Shown here: piece after piece, positions 34,691 through 43,670 of the stretch
Numbering within the stretch: position 1 is the stretch's first letter
Layout of the letters: each line of letters opens with the position of its first letter
Virus record (IMG/VR): IMGVR_UViG_3300044718_000102
Location: 1-64,000 of that record
Reading direction: 5' to 3' (one strand)
Source: a virus
Length of the DNA stretch: 64,000 nucleotides
Position numbers and translations under genes: made by a program
Notes under the pieces: model-generated
The model's input: the letters and a program-made list of their open reading frames with translations, nothing else
What the model was told of the DNA's origin: nothing
Databases searched by the model: none

Positions 34691-35434
34691 TCAGAACGCC
34701 GGCAGCTCGTCCCACTCGACGCCGACGGCGAAGAGCCATGTGCCGGTCGCCGGCACCGTCGCCTGGATGACGAAGCCCTCGTTCGGCGCCAGCACGAGCG
34801 GGAATTCGCCGGCCTTGGGCTCGTAGAACACCGAGTTCGGCGCCACGACCTGGGTGCTGGTGCCGGTGCCGATCGCGATGTCGACGGTGGCGAACGGATC
34901 GGTGTCGAGCGTGCGCGTTCCCGCCGTCAGCGTGCCGGTGTTGGCGATCTGGATCGAGGCGACACCCGTTGTTCCGAACGAGGTTCGCAGCTTGGCGTTG
35001 TTGCCCGTCAGCGTGCCCGCCGTGCCGCCCGAGTCAGAGGCCGTGAAGGCGCGCGCCACGAAGCCATCGAGGTGGGCGTTGCCGGCCGCGAACGCGGTCG
35101 CGGTGCCGGCGACCGAGATGCGGATGCGGCGGATGACCGCGACGCCGGTGCCGTTGTAGCGAAACGAGTAGACCGGCGAGGCCGCCGTGAGGCCGGCCGC
35201 GACGGTGCCGCTGACCATGCCCTTGGCGTAGGAGCCGAGCGCACCGTTATCGAGCGGATGCAGCGCGTGCAGCGCCCAGGCGCCGACGCAGCCGCCCGTT
35301 GCGCTGCCGGGCTGCTGGATGGTCGGGTTGCCGTAGCCGCCGACCGTGGAGCATTGCGCGGCCGCCGGGGCGGCCGAGAACGCCGCGGCGAGCGCCGCAG
35401 CCATGAGGAGAAATCCAACGCGAAGCGACGTCAT
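34691..35434 (-). CDS. secreted beta-rich protein in head operon (247 aa)
   Basis: ATG 35434 starts a Sec signal peptide (1-26, SAAPAAAQ). The mature part is beta-rich with CSTVGGYGNP and a C-terminal EGFVIQATVPATGTWLFAVGVEWDEL. Located amid virion genes, so either a virion-associated surface protein or an envelope-located factor. One of four late genes with export signals. Confidence 0.65.
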   Translation of the reverse strand: MTSLRVGFLLMAAALAAAFSAAPAAAQCSTVGGYGNPTIQQPGSATGGCVGAWALHALHPLDNGALGSYAKGMVSGTVAAGLTAASPVYSFRYNGTGVAVIRRIRISVAGTATAFAAGNAHLDGFVARAFTASDSGGTAGTLTGNNAKLRTSFGTTGVASIQIANTGTLTAGTRTLDTDPFATVDIAIGTGTSTQVVAPNSVFYEPKAGEFPLVLAPNEGFVIQATVPATGTWLFAVGVEWDELPAF

Positions 35435-35507
35435 GTCGATGCTCGCCGCTACCGCGGCGCCTCTGGTGATGCGGGTGATGGGTGAAGGCTGAACGCGCAG
35501 CCGCCGA

Positions 35508-36278
35508 TCAGACGGCGCGCGCGCCGGGGCCGACGGTGCCGAGCGTCTGGCTCGCCACGGTGCCCATCGCGGGCGCCGCGCGGTTCGCCGGCGCGACCGG
35601 CTGGGCCCGCACGCGCGTCGTCTGCGCGCCGCGCGCCGGCGCCGGGCCGGGCAGATGCCCTGGCATGCCGGCATCGCCCTGGCGGATGCGCGTGTTCGGC
35701 ATGATCGGCGCCGGTCCGGAGCGCGGCGGGCGCACCGGCAACGGCCTGGTGTCCGGCATCATGCCGCGCTGCTTCATCTGCAGCCGCGACACCTCGTCGA
35801 GCACCATGGCGTTGAACTGGAGCTTGGCCTCGGTCGGGCTGCGGCCGTCGGCGTCGAAGGTGTGCGCCACCATCATCGCCGCCTCCAGGAAGAGCTCATG
35901 GCTGTTGGCCGCCCCGGTGCGCGGCAGGCTGCGCAGATAGGCCTCCATGCGGCGCTCGGCGGCGGCGTTCTGCGGGATCATGGTCTCGTTCGGCACCAGC
36001 GTGCCGGTGAGGTCCTCGATCACCATGCCGGGCGGATAGAGCGTGTCGTCGGCCGAGTAGAAGCCGCCCTCGCCGATCTCCCACACCGGGATCTCCTCGG
36101 GGCCGAGCAGCTCGACGCCGCCGGTCGCGGCCTTGAGCTCGTTGTAGTTCTGCGTCAGCGCGACGAGCTGGCGCCGCAGCTCGGCGAACTCCTGGGCGCT
36201 CGGCCCCGCGGCCGGCGAAGGCTGCGGATCGTGCGCGGTCGACTGTGGCGCGGCGTTCGCGCGGGAATTGCGGGCCAT
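35508..36278 (-). CDS. hypothetical virion protein with disordered C-terminus (256 aa)
   Basis: N-terminal 30 residues are disordered, residues 30-165 are folded and helical (AELRRQLVALTQNYNELKAA; VIEDLTGTLVPNETMIPQNAAAERRMEAYLRSLP), and the last 90 are Pro/Arg-rich. Not assigned to a family. Sits between capsid decoration and secreted protein genes. Confidence 0.65.
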   Translation of the reverse strand: MARNSRANAAPQSTAHDPQPSPAAGPSAQEFAELRRQLVALTQNYNELKAATGGVELLGPEEIPVWEIGEGGFYSADDTLYPPGMVIEDLTGTLVPNETMIPQNAAAERRMEAYLRSLPRTGAANSHELFLEAAMMVAHTFDADGRSPTEAKLQFNAMVLDEVSRLQMKQRGMMPDTRPLPVRPPRSGPAPIMPNTRIRQGDAGMPGHLPGPAPARGAQTTRVRAQPVAPANRAAPAMGTVASQTLGTVGPGARAV

Positions 36279-36302
36279 GGGGCCTCCTGGGGTTGGTGGG
36301 AT

Positions 36303-36334
36303 GCGGCCGGCGCCGGGGCGGCGGCGCCGGCCGC
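36303..36334. other. perfect 12-bp GC hairpin between head genes
   Basis: Stem 36303-36314 with 36323-36334 (GCGGCCGGCGCC), loop 8 nt. It sits in the 81-nt gap after the decoration gene's stop and before the next gene. No T-run, so more likely an mRNA stability or processing element than a terminator. Confidence 0.6.
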
Positions 36335-36359
36335 GGGCGCGCGAGCGGCGTTGCCGCCG

Positions 36360-36962
36360 CTACGCGCCGACCGTGAAGCCGCCGGCGTACTTGCCGATGT
36401 TGAAGTCGGGCTTGCCGAGCAGCAGCCCGGCGGTCGCGATGGTGCCGGCCGAGAAGGTGCCGACCGGCGTGTAGAGCAGCGAGATGAAGCGCGGCATCGC
36501 GGTCTTGATCAGCCGGTCCGGCCAGTCCGGCAGCGAGATGATCGACTGCGACGGGTCGGTGAACTGCGTCGGCGCGACGCCGAGATCGGCCACCGGAATG
36601 GCGCCGGTCTCCGCGTAGGTCGTCCAGGTGAGGCCGGAGAGGTTCGCCGGATAGGTGCCGGCGGCCGCGTCGACCGCGCCCTGGAACGCGATGTTGAGCG
36701 AGGTGCCGCCGACGAACGCGGCGCCGATGATGGCCGCGAGCCGCAGGCGCAGCGCGCCCGGCCCGAGATCCTCGCCGAACACCAGCGCGCTGTTGATGTT
36801 GAAGTTGCCGCCGCTCTGCGCGGAGGCCAGGTAGGTGGTGCCGGTGTTCATCAGCCCCGACGAGAGGTCGAGGATGCCGGTCGAGCGCACGGCCGCGTTT
36901 GTGATCGCTTGTGCGCCGCCGGTGTTGCCACCGGTCCACAGGAGGTTGCTGTCGGTCTGCAT
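36360..36962 (-). CDS. capsid decoration (cement-like) protein, Bbp16-type position
   Basis: 200 residues from ATG 36962. Thin-strand pattern with GGAQAITNAAVRSTGILDLSSG (the N-terminal block of phage cement proteins), ALRLRLAAIIGAAF and a C-terminal TAGLLLGKPDFNIGKYAGGFTV. Placed directly after the major capsid gene, as the cement gene is in BPP-1. Assignment to the cement family is from order and pattern. Confidence 0.7.
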   Translation of the reverse strand: MQTDSNLLWTGGNTGGAQAITNAAVRSTGILDLSSGLMNTGTTYLASAQSGGNFNINSALVFGEDLGPGALRLRLAAIIGAAFVGGTSLNIAFQGAVDAAAGTYPANLSGLTWTTYAETGAIPVADLGVAPTQFTDPSQSIISLPDWPDRLIKTAMPRFISLLYTPVGTFSAGTIATAGLLLGKPDFNIGKYAGGFTVGA

Positions 36963-36977
36963 GGATGAGCTCCTTGG

Positions 36978-37058
36978 CCCGTCATGCCCGCGCGGGCGGG
37001 CATCCACGCCTTGCTTGCGGCAAGACGTGGATGGCCGGGACAGGCCCGGCCATGACGG
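36978..37058. repeat. dispersed palindromic element between capsid and decoration genes
   Basis: Outer arms CCGTCATG and CATGACGG flank an inner CAAGACGTGGATGG hairpin. This combination (CATCCACG...CGTGGATG; CCGTCATG...CATGACGG) fits a host repeat family I recall from Hyphomicrobiales genomes. Contains no gene; just after the capsid stop. Confidence 0.7.
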
Positions 37059-37064
37059 TGGGGG

Positions 37065-38102
37065 TTACGAGACGGTCGCTTCGGTGTTGAGCAGCGCGTC
37101 GCAGACGCGCAGCGGGACGCCTCGGTACTCGAGGATCGGCTGGCCGGCATATTCGGTCGGCTTGAGCAGCACGTTCTTGTCGCGGATCGCCTGGATCGCG
37201 GCGTACTGCGCGACGGTGCGATTCCATAAGAACGCCGGGCGGATCGACGGGCTCGGCTGGTTCGGCGCATCGACCTTGGTGATGCCGGTCATGCGACGGC
37301 CCGCCGTCGGCATGCGGTAGAGCGCCTTGTTCATCAGCGTGAACAGGTCGGGAGGGCTCGCGCCGGCGAGGCCGGCGGTCGTGGTGTCGAGGTTGGCGAT
37401 GCGGCAGAAGTACTGCCAGTTCTTGATGTGGATGCCGAGTTTCCACATGAAAAACGAGGTGTAGGCCTCGAACTCGCGGTTGTTGCTGTCGAAGCCCGGG
37501 CGGATGTCGCCCTTGTCCTCGAACACCAGGCCGGCCTTCGATGCCTTCGGGTAGAAGCCGAAGCCGGTCTGCTCGCCCCAGCAGGCGAGCCAGATCGACG
37601 CGTTGGCGCTGGCGGAGCCGCCGCCGTTGAGCACGTTGATCGCGTTCTGCGCGTTCGCGGTGCTGACCGTGTTCCAGCGCGGCGAGAGGCCGGTGAACTG
37701 CGCCTGAGTCACCGCTTCATTGCCGTAGAAGATGGTGGTGGCCATCTGCTGCGACAGGCCCTCGAGGTGGGCGTTGTCCTCGCTGAGGCGGACCTCGGCG
37801 ACCTGGCCGTCGAGCTCGGCGAGCGAGCGGTCGACGCGGCTATAGGCGACGAGCTCGCCGATCGTGTCGGTGACCTGGGCGGTCGTCGACTTGGTGAACG
37901 AGACGCCCTGGTAGAAGTTGCGCCAGGTGCCCTGGGGCAGGCCGGTGCGCACCGTGCCGGTGTGGCCGAGCGGCTGGTTGCCCTCGCGGATGAGCAAGTC
38001 GTCGAAGATCTCGTTGCACTGCGCGAGCAGCTCGCCGATGTCGTCGATCGAGCCGTCGGGTCCGATGCGTCGGGCCCAATCGGCAAGCGTCAGGTAGGCC
38101 AT
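37065..38102 (-). CDS. major capsid protein, BPP-1-like
   Basis: 345 residues. N-terminus MAYLTLADWARRIGPDGSIDDIGELLAQ and REGNQPLGHTGTVRTGLPQGTWR, KSTTAQVTDTIGELVAYSRVDRSLAEL and NEAVTQAQFTGLSPRWN are the characteristic opening of BPP-1-like capsid subunits. It should form the icosahedral shell. The scaffold precedes it in transcription and the decoration gene follows, the expected head order. Confidence 0.92.
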   Translation of the reverse strand: MAYLTLADWARRIGPDGSIDDIGELLAQCNEIFDDLLIREGNQPLGHTGTVRTGLPQGTWRNFYQGVSFTKSTTAQVTDTIGELVAYSRVDRSLAELDGQVAEVRLSEDNAHLEGLSQQMATTIFYGNEAVTQAQFTGLSPRWNTVSTANAQNAINVLNGGGSASANASIWLACWGEQTGFGFYPKASKAGLVFEDKGDIRPGFDSNNREFEAYTSFFMWKLGIHIKNWQYFCRIANLDTTTAGLAGASPPDLFTLMNKALYRMPTAGRRMTGITKVDAPNQPSPSIRPAFLWNRTVAQYAAIQAIRDKNVLLKPTEYAGQPILEYRGVPLRVCDALLNTEATVS

Positions 38103-38248
38103 GACTCATGGCTCCATCGTTGGCGCTCGCCTTGCGGCGGGCGCGCGGGGAAAGCGGCGTCTCACGACGGCGCGGGTTGAGAGGTTTCCGTCAGGCGGCC
38201 CACATCCCCGCGACGTGCGAGGCTGGGCGTCGGTGCAGTGGCCAACCC

Positions 38249-39202
38249 TCAGCGGGCCGGTGTGCTGCCCCGGTAGCGGTTGAGGCCGCGGTTGCCGCCG
38301 GGGTTCGGATTGCCGCGTGGCGGCGGCGCAGGTCGCGCCGTGCCCTCGCGCATCTTCTCGCCGGCGAAGTGCAACAGGCCGAGGATGCGCGGATGGTTCG
38401 CCGCCCCCGTCATGCGGAAGACGTCGAGCAGCTCCTTGCGCTCGGCCGCGATCGCGGCCGCGTCGCGTGCCTGCCTGGTGCCCTGGAAGCGGTCACCATA
38501 GAGGTCGACGAGGCCCATGATCGTCTTGATCGCGGTGTCGTGGCGCGGGCCGCCGATCTCCGGATCGGACATCGTGGCTTTGCGCCAGTCGTTCTGCGTG
38601 GTGTTAAACACGTCCCATTGGCGCGTCGTGATCGCGTCGGTCACGCGGTTGATCTCGCCCACGTGGAGGTCGAGCATCTTCTGCGCAGCTTCCGGCGGCA
38701 CGCGTGCTTCGCTGAGGACGCCCGTGAAGGCGCCCATGCGTTCCTGGTCGAGGTTTTCGGCGTTGAACCCCTCGGGATACTTGAACGCATACTCGATCGG
38801 CGCCGGGGGCGCGGGATCCGCCGCGGGCGCCTTGTCGGCCGGGGGCTTTGCCGCATCGTCCTTGGTCTCGCCGGGCTTCGCCTCGGCGGGCTTGTCGGAC
38901 GGCTTGGCTTCCGCCGTGGGCTTTGCGGCCTCGTCGAGCAACGAGGGCGCGAATTCGGGTTTGGCCTTCTCGGCCGGAGCCGCTGCGGGCTCGGCCGGCT
39001 TGGCGGCTGGCGCGTCGACGGCGCCAGGCGCGGCCGCGACGTCGCCTGCAGGTGCCGCCGGAACGGCCGCCTCAACGGGGGCCGCCGGGGCGGTGATGAC
39101 GGGAGCAGCCGCCGGCGCGACATCAGCAGCCGCGGCCGCGGGCGCAGCTCCGCCCGCCGGCGTCGCGCTCGCGGCGCCGCCCGTCGTGAGATCGTCAGGC
39201 AT
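38249..39202 (-). CDS. scaffold-like protein with Ala/Pro-rich N-terminus
   Basis: 317 residues. Residues ~1-140 are Ala/Pro-rich and probably disordered, then EYAFKYPEGFNAENLDQERMGAF, VPPEAAQKMLDLHVGEIN and a helical end (AAAIAAERKELLDVFRM) before a basic Pro/Arg tail. Typical of phage scaffolds directly before the capsid. Its ATG shares a base with the stop of the Bbp19-like gene. Confidence 0.75.
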   Translation of the reverse strand: MPDDLTTGGAASATPAGGAAPAAAAADVAPAAAPVITAPAAPVEAAVPAAPAGDVAAAPGAVDAPAAKPAEPAAAPAEKAKPEFAPSLLDEAAKPTAEAKPSDKPAEAKPGETKDDAAKPPADKAPAADPAPPAPIEYAFKYPEGFNAENLDQERMGAFTGVLSEARVPPEAAQKMLDLHVGEINRVTDAITTRQWDVFNTTQNDWRKATMSDPEIGGPRHDTAIKTIMGLVDLYGDRFQGTRQARDAAAIAAERKELLDVFRMTGAANHPRILGLLHFAGEKMREGTARPAPPPRGNPNPGGNRGLNRYRGSTPAR

Positions 39203-39648
39203 CAGCGATCCTTTTTCGGTTTCGTCGCGGAGCGTTTCGCCGCCTCGGCGGCCGCGCGCTCCTGCTCGTCGGCGAGCTCGTCGATCGGCGTGCGGGCGAG
39301 ATCGACGTCAGGCTCGCCGGCGCCCTGCAGCTTGCGCAGCTCGGCCGCGGCCCGCGCGGCGCGGCCGCGCCGCTCGCGCACCATGCGCAGGAAAAGGTCC
39401 GGGCAGAACTCCTCGAGCTGCCCCTGCAGGAAGCGGCCGATGTCGGCGCGACCGTCGCGCTTGGCCATGCCGAGCGCATCGCCGTCGTCGGCATAGGTCG
39501 GCCGGCCGGCGCCGCAGAAATCCAGCAGGCGCTCCATCCAGAAGCGCCCCTGCGGCGTGCCCATCAGGTTGTTGACGACGTCGCGGTCCCACTCCGCGAC
39601 CTTGTTCTCGCCGCCCGCCTGCTCCGGCGCGGCCGTCTCGTCGGTCAC
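39202..39648 (-). CDS. Bbp19-like phage protein
   Basis: 148 residues from GTG 39648. VVNNLMGTPQGRFWMERLLDFCGAG, LGMAKRDGRADIGRFLQGQLE and FCPDLFLRMVRER match the Bbp19-like domain known from BPP-1-type phages. Probably a head assembly factor between portal-side genes and scaffold. C-terminal half is charged and disordered. Confidence 0.8.
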   Translation of the reverse strand: MTDETAAPEQAGGENKVAEWDRDVVNNLMGTPQGRFWMERLLDFCGAGRPTYADDGDALGMAKRDGRADIGRFLQGQLEEFCPDLFLRMVRERRGRAARAAAELRKLQGAGEPDVDLARTPIDELADEQERAAAEAAKRSATKPKKDR

Positions 39649-40208
39649 TGCACGCGGTCCGTGTGGCCGCCCCACTGCGACGCGACGGCGAGCACCGAGC
39701 CCTTGACGGCGAGCTTGTTGGCCTTGTCGCGCAGGCTGCGGAACTGGGTCGCGTAATAGTGCCAGCGCAGATCCATGCGCTGCGCCTGGGCGATCTGGCT
39801 GGCGCCGCCCTCGGCGTCGCGCAGCCCGGTGAGGATGCGCGATTGCGCGTCGCTGCGCGAGAGCCCCTCGCCGCCGAACGCCTGCGCGCTGTCCTTGGCG
39901 TCCTGCAGGCGGTTGTAGCCGGAGAGCTGCACGATCGCGCGGCGCAGCTGGTCGAAGAAGCCCGCGATCGTATTCCACAGGTCCGGATCGCTCCAGCGCG
40001 CCATGTTGCGCGCGCCGTCGGACGCCCGCTTGAGGCCCTCGACGATGCGCTCGTAGCTCTCGAACTCGACCATCACGGTGCCGCGATGGTCCTGCGAGAC
40101 CTCCTCGGCCGGCGCCGCGGCCGCCGGATCGAACGCCGCCGTGTCGGCGCCGAAGTCCTGCCCCACGGATGCGGCGCGCAACGCCGTCTTGTCGTCCTGG
40201 TTGCTCAC
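39645..40208 (-). CDS. hypothetical head-region protein (187 aa)
   Basis: GTG 40208 is preceded by GGAGGTAGA, giving a strong start; longer frames upstream are shadows. Helical throughout (SYERIVEGLKRASDGARNMARW; AIVQLSGYNRLQDAKDSAQAF). 4-nt overlaps on both sides. No family assigned. Confidence 0.7.
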   Translation of the reverse strand: MSNQDDKTALRAASVGQDFGADTAAFDPAAAAPAEEVSQDHRGTVMVEFESYERIVEGLKRASDGARNMARWSDPDLWNTIAGFFDQLRRAIVQLSGYNRLQDAKDSAQAFGGEGLSRSDAQSRILTGLRDAEGGASQIAQAQRMDLRWHYYATQFRSLRDKANKLAVKGSVLAVASQWGGHTDRVQ

Positions 40209-40504
40209 TCTACCTCCTCCGCCGATCGGACGCGCTCGAGCACGCCGCGCGCCTCGCTCGCGCTCATCCGCCGCTGATGCGAAAACACCGGCGCCGACTC
40301 GTCGTAAAGCTGATGCGCGTCCGCGCCGAACTCGTGCACCAGGGCGCGCCATTCCGGCGGCATCGCGTCGACCATCGACATCACCGGCAGCGAGACCTCG
40401 CGCCGGAAGACGTCGCACGGGATCTCGTCGGGCCCGATGATCACGAGCTCGCGCGTGTCGCGCGGCCGCCGCCGCTCAAGGTAGCGCCGGCGCCGCGGCG
40501 TCAT
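40205..40504 (-). CDS. small head-region protein (99 aa)
   Basis: From ATG 40504. Basic N-terminus (TPRRRRYLERRRPRDTREL) then a mixed core with PPEWRALVHEFGADAHQLYDE. Overlaps 4 nt with 40208's start and 29 nt with the 40476 gene. Function unknown. Confidence 0.55.
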   Translation of the reverse strand: MTPRRRRYLERRRPRDTRELVIIGPDEIPCDVFRREVSLPVMSMVDAMPPEWRALVHEFGADAHQLYDESAPVFSHQRRMSASEARGVLERVRSAEEVE

Positions 40505-40712
40505 GGCTGGCCTCGACCTGCGCGCGCTTGCGTGCCCGTCGATCCCGTTTTTCCTGCGCGGCCCGCACGCGGTCGACGCCGCCGGCGGCCAGGCGCGCGA
40601 TCTGGCGTTCGAAGCCGTCGCGGGTTGCCGGTCGCTTGGCCCGGCAGAGCGCACGGCTATCCACGTTGATCGGCACCGAGCGCGGCAGAAATCCTCGAGG
40701 AATTCGCATCAT
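40476..40712 (-). CDS. small basic protein (78 aa)
   Basis: MMRIPRGFLPRSVPINVDSR at the N-terminus then a charged helix (AQEKRDRRARKRAQVE). Overlaps both neighbours (29 nt on the left, 56 nt on the right), so one of the three small frames here may not be expressed. Confidence 0.45.
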   Translation of the reverse strand: MMRIPRGFLPRSVPINVDSRALCRAKRPATRDGFERQIARLAAGGVDRVRAAQEKRDRRARKRAQVEASHDAAAPALP

Positions 40713-40932
40713 GCCATGCCACCTCCAGCCCGAACCGTCCGAGCGTCGCTTCGTCCATCCGCACTCGTCCGCAGACCCCGTGGACCGCGTGCGCCTCGCG
40801 CGCGAACAGGCTCAACACGGGTCTGCGCCAATCGAACCGGAGCTCGCTGACGAAGTGATCGCCGACAAGGCCGTGATCGACGAGCTCAACGTCATGAAGC
40901 AGCCCTGCCCGATCGCACGTCCAAATTCTCAC
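40657..40932 (-). CDS. small protein behind the portal gene (91 aa)
   Basis: Begins with GTG 40932, overlapping the portal stop (GTGA). LLHDVELVDHGLVGDHFVSELRFD looks like a beta hairpin, then REAHAVHGVCGRVRMDEATL. Coupled translation is likely. Unknown role. Confidence 0.5.
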   Translation of the reverse strand: MRIWTCDRAGLLHDVELVDHGLVGDHFVSELRFDWRRPVLSLFAREAHAVHGVCGRVRMDEATLGRFGLEVAWHDANSSRISAALGADQRG

Positions 40933-42809
40933 GGCCCTGCCCCCGCTTGCGGCACAACGCCGCCGGCGGCGCCACCGCCGCCGCCGAGCGCGCCCAGCGC
41001 GAGCTGCGCCGCGTTGACGCCGCCGCCGACGTCGACGGCGCCGAAGTTCTTCGCCGCGTCGGCGACCGCCGGCAGCGTCTGCGTCATCGCCTGCTGCTGC
41101 TGGGCCTGCTGCTGCGCCTTGGCGCGCTGCGCCCTGATCTTGGCGATCGTCTTCTCGTCGTTGACCGCCTTGTGGCTCACCGACAGATCGTCGGCATACT
41201 CCACCAGCATGTCGTCCCAGTTCACGATGTCGACCACCTCGGGGTGGGTTGCCGACGTCTTCTCGACCATCTCGACGAAGCGCTCGGTCGCGGCGGTCTT
41301 CACCGCCTTCTGCGCCAGGTAGAGCATGCCGACGTACTCGATCTTCATCGGCACGCCGAGGAGCGAGCGCGGCATCGGCGGAATGAGCTTCTTGCGCACC
41401 ATGATCGACAGGATGCGCTTGATCGCGAGCGAGGCGCCCTCGTTCTGGAACCGGTCGATCACCGGCCCGAGCACCGTCAGCTTCTCCTGTTGGCGCTGCG
41501 CCACCTCGTAGGCGGTCATGTCCTTGGTCGCCTGCGACAGCATCAGGAACAGGTCGTTGAAGAAGCCCGTCTTGATGCGCGCCTGGATCGCCATAAGGTC
41601 CGCCGTGATGCCCGGCAGCCCCTGCGGGTCGACCTTGATCACCGGCATGATGCCCTTGCTGGTGTCCTCGACGTAGTTGAAGTGGCCGGGCAGCATCGAG
41701 CTCGGCTGGTTCTTGAGGCCGATCGGCGCGTTGAGCGGCGGCCGCACCACCTTCTCGAGCAGCTCGGCCTTGCGCCGCGTCTCCTGCTGGAGCTGCATGT
41801 TGTCGCCGAGCGTGTCCATGCCGGGCGAGTCGGAGCCGTAGGGATCGTTGCCGTTGACCGCCCAGCGCGGCGCGATGAACGGGAGATCGCGGAAGCCGCG
41901 GCGCGACAGAGGGCATTCCGACTGCCGCCCCCACAGCCAATAGGTCTCGCGGTAGGCAAAGCCGCCCGGCACCACGCCGGCGTCGCTCGCCTCGCCGAAC
42001 TGCTGGATGCCGAAGTTCGGCTCGATCAGGTGGGCTACGATGAACTCGCGATCGAGGCTCGCGCCCTTCTGCTGCCAGAGATCGCGCACGTCCTGCGCGC
42101 AGTTCTCCAGCCCGAACTGCTCGACGAGCTGCGACACCGTGAGCACGTAGAGCCGCGCGAAGCCCTCGGGGCGGAAGGCCGGGCCGACGAACACGAAATA
42201 CTCGCCGACCACCGGGCAGTGGCAGCGGATGACGTCCTCGTCGTCCTCGTAGACCAGCATGGGCCCGGTGGCGAACCACACCAGGTCCTTGAACATCTGC
42301 GTGGCCGAGTCGTAGAAGTTGGATTCGGCCATCACCATGTAGACGCGATCTTCGAGCTCCTCGTACCACAGCTGCGCGTCGCGATCGGGATTGAAGCCGT
42401 TGACGCCCGGCTTGAACTTGAACCAGGGCCGCGAGGAGCTCATCAGCCCCTCTTTCATGCCGGCCGCGCACACCTTGCCGGAATAGACCGCGGTCGGATC
42501 GACGATCGCCTGGTTGACCGGCAGACCGCGCAACGAGGAGTTCGCCACCGGTTGGTCGACGCCGCCCTGGGAGAGCCACAGCGACCGGCGCGGGTTGCCG
42601 TACAGCGCGATCAACGCCCAGTGCTCGATCCACGAGAAGCGCGTCGAGCGCGCCCCGCTCATACGCGACTCGTTGTGCTGGCGCAGCCGCGCCCATTCCT
42701 CCGCCTCGCGCCGGTCGTTGCGCTCGGGCCCGGCGGTGGGCTCCTCGAGCGCCAGTAGCAGCGGGCTCGCGCGCTCGTAGCGCGCAATGGCTTCCGCGGT
42801 GACGGGCAT
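40929..42809 (-). CDS. portal (head-tail connector) protein
   Basis: 626 residues. RMSGARSTRFSWIEHWALIALYGNPRRSL, FGLENCAQDVRDL, GFAYRETYWLWGRQ and DMTAYEVAQRQQEKLTVLGP follow podovirus portals, with a C-terminal Gln-rich tail. The portal forms the dodecameric gate for DNA. A 1-nt overlap with the previous gene's stop. Confidence 0.9.
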   Translation of the reverse strand: MPVTAEAIARYERASPLLLALEEPTAGPERNDRREAEEWARLRQHNESRMSGARSTRFSWIEHWALIALYGNPRRSLWLSQGGVDQPVANSSLRGLPVNQAIVDPTAVYSGKVCAAGMKEGLMSSSRPWFKFKPGVNGFNPDRDAQLWYEELEDRVYMVMAESNFYDSATQMFKDLVWFATGPMLVYEDDEDVIRCHCPVVGEYFVFVGPAFRPEGFARLYVLTVSQLVEQFGLENCAQDVRDLWQQKGASLDREFIVAHLIEPNFGIQQFGEASDAGVVPGGFAYRETYWLWGRQSECPLSRRGFRDLPFIAPRWAVNGNDPYGSDSPGMDTLGDNMQLQQETRRKAELLEKVVRPPLNAPIGLKNQPSSMLPGHFNYVEDTSKGIMPVIKVDPQGLPGITADLMAIQARIKTGFFNDLFLMLSQATKDMTAYEVAQRQQEKLTVLGPVIDRFQNEGASLAIKRILSIMVRKKLIPPMPRSLLGVPMKIEYVGMLYLAQKAVKTAATERFVEMVEKTSATHPEVVDIVNWDDMLVEYADDLSVSHKAVNDEKTIAKIRAQRAKAQQQAQQQQAMTQTLPAVADAAKNFGAVDVGGGVNAAQLALGALGGGGGAAGGVVPQAGAGP

Positions 42810-43063
42810 CAGGTGCCCAGCTTGTCCTTGACGGCCGCCGTCGCGATGCCGGACAGGCCTGGCGTCGCCGCCGGGCCCGCTGCGGCGCCCTGCGGGCCGG
42901 TGAACAGCGAGCCCTCGAAGCCGGCGCCGACGGCCGCGCCCGCGCGGCGCTGGCCGCCGGCCTGCACGGCCGAGCTCGCATAGGTCGGCGGATTGGCCGC
43001 CGGCGGCACCGGCGGCGGTGGCGGCGGCGCGGCCGGCGCCGAAGGTGCGGACAGGAAGCCCAT
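42809..43063 (-). CDS. Pro/Ala-rich small protein (84 aa)
   Basis: Begins FLSAPSAPAAPPPPPPVPP, then a Gly-rich middle (VGAGFEGSLFTGPQG) and a C-terminal helix. Likely a flexible virion peptide or assembly linker. Stop overlaps portal's ATG. Confidence 0.6.
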   Translation of the reverse strand: MGFLSAPSAPAAPPPPPPVPPAANPPTYASSAVQAGGQRRAGAAVGAGFEGSLFTGPQGAAAGPAATPGLSGIATAAVKDKLGT

Positions 43064-43065
43064 GG

Positions 43066-43338
43066 TCAGCCCACCAGCAGCACGACGCCGGCGAGCACGC
43101 CGAGCGCGATCGAGAGCCAGGTGAGCGTGACCGCATACAGATTGTGCTGCAGCGGCAGGTGCTCGGTGACCAGGTGGGCGAGGTAGCTCAGATAGGCCGC
43201 GCCGAGCGCCGCCAGCGCGAGCGTCCAGGCGAACCGGTTGCCGAGCAGAAGGCCCGCTGCGAAACAGCCACTCAGATAGAGCGCGCTGTTGAGCATGAGG
43301 CCGGCGGCGCAAAATCGCAGGAAGGTCGACCGATCCAT
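43066..43338 (-). CDS. small membrane protein, three hydrophobic segments (90 aa)
   Basis: Hydrophobic helices near 8-30, 38-56 and 70-88 with a short loop (HLVTEHLPLQHNLY). A multi-pass protein inside the head cluster is unusual; it could be an alternative holin or a superinfection factor. 2-nt gap before the 42809 gene. Confidence 0.6.
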   Translation of the reverse strand: MDRSTFLRFCAAGLMLNSALYLSGCFAAGLLLGNRFAWTLALAALGAAYLSYLAHLVTEHLPLQHNLYAVTLTWLSIALGVLAGVVLLVG

Positions 43339-43670
43339 CAGGGCCTCCGGAGACGCTTGACCCAATCGAGCAACCGCCGGAACAACGAGCGGCGCGCCGG
43401 CGCCGGCGCGCGCACGATCCGAACGGGCTCGGGCGGCGGAAGCTGGCCAGGCTGGCGGAACAGGCCGTCGCGAAACACTGGGGCCGTGCCGTCCCAATCG
43501 CGGCCGCTCGCATAGCGCGCGTAGACGTCGCCGATGCCGCGCGCCATGCTCGCCCGAGGCCTGCCGAATGATCGCTGCCAGGCCGCCAGAAAGAACCGGG
43601 CATCGGCCGCATCAACCGGTTCGCCCGATGCTCCAACCGGAGCGCGACCGAGAGGAGCCAATTCGTTCAC
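43338..43670 (-). CDS. hypothetical protein (110 aa)
   Basis: GTG 43670 lies in a GTGA overlap with the 43667 gene; an upstream TTG is less attractive. Core ADARFFLAAWQRSFGRPRASMARGIGD followed by a Pro/Arg-rich tail (RSLFRRLLDWVKRLRRP). Unknown. Confidence 0.5.
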   Translation of the reverse strand: MNELAPLGRAPVGASGEPVDAADARFFLAAWQRSFGRPRASMARGIGDVYARYASGRDWDGTAPVFRDGLFRQPGQLPPPEPVRIVRAPAPARRSLFRRLLDWVKRLRRP

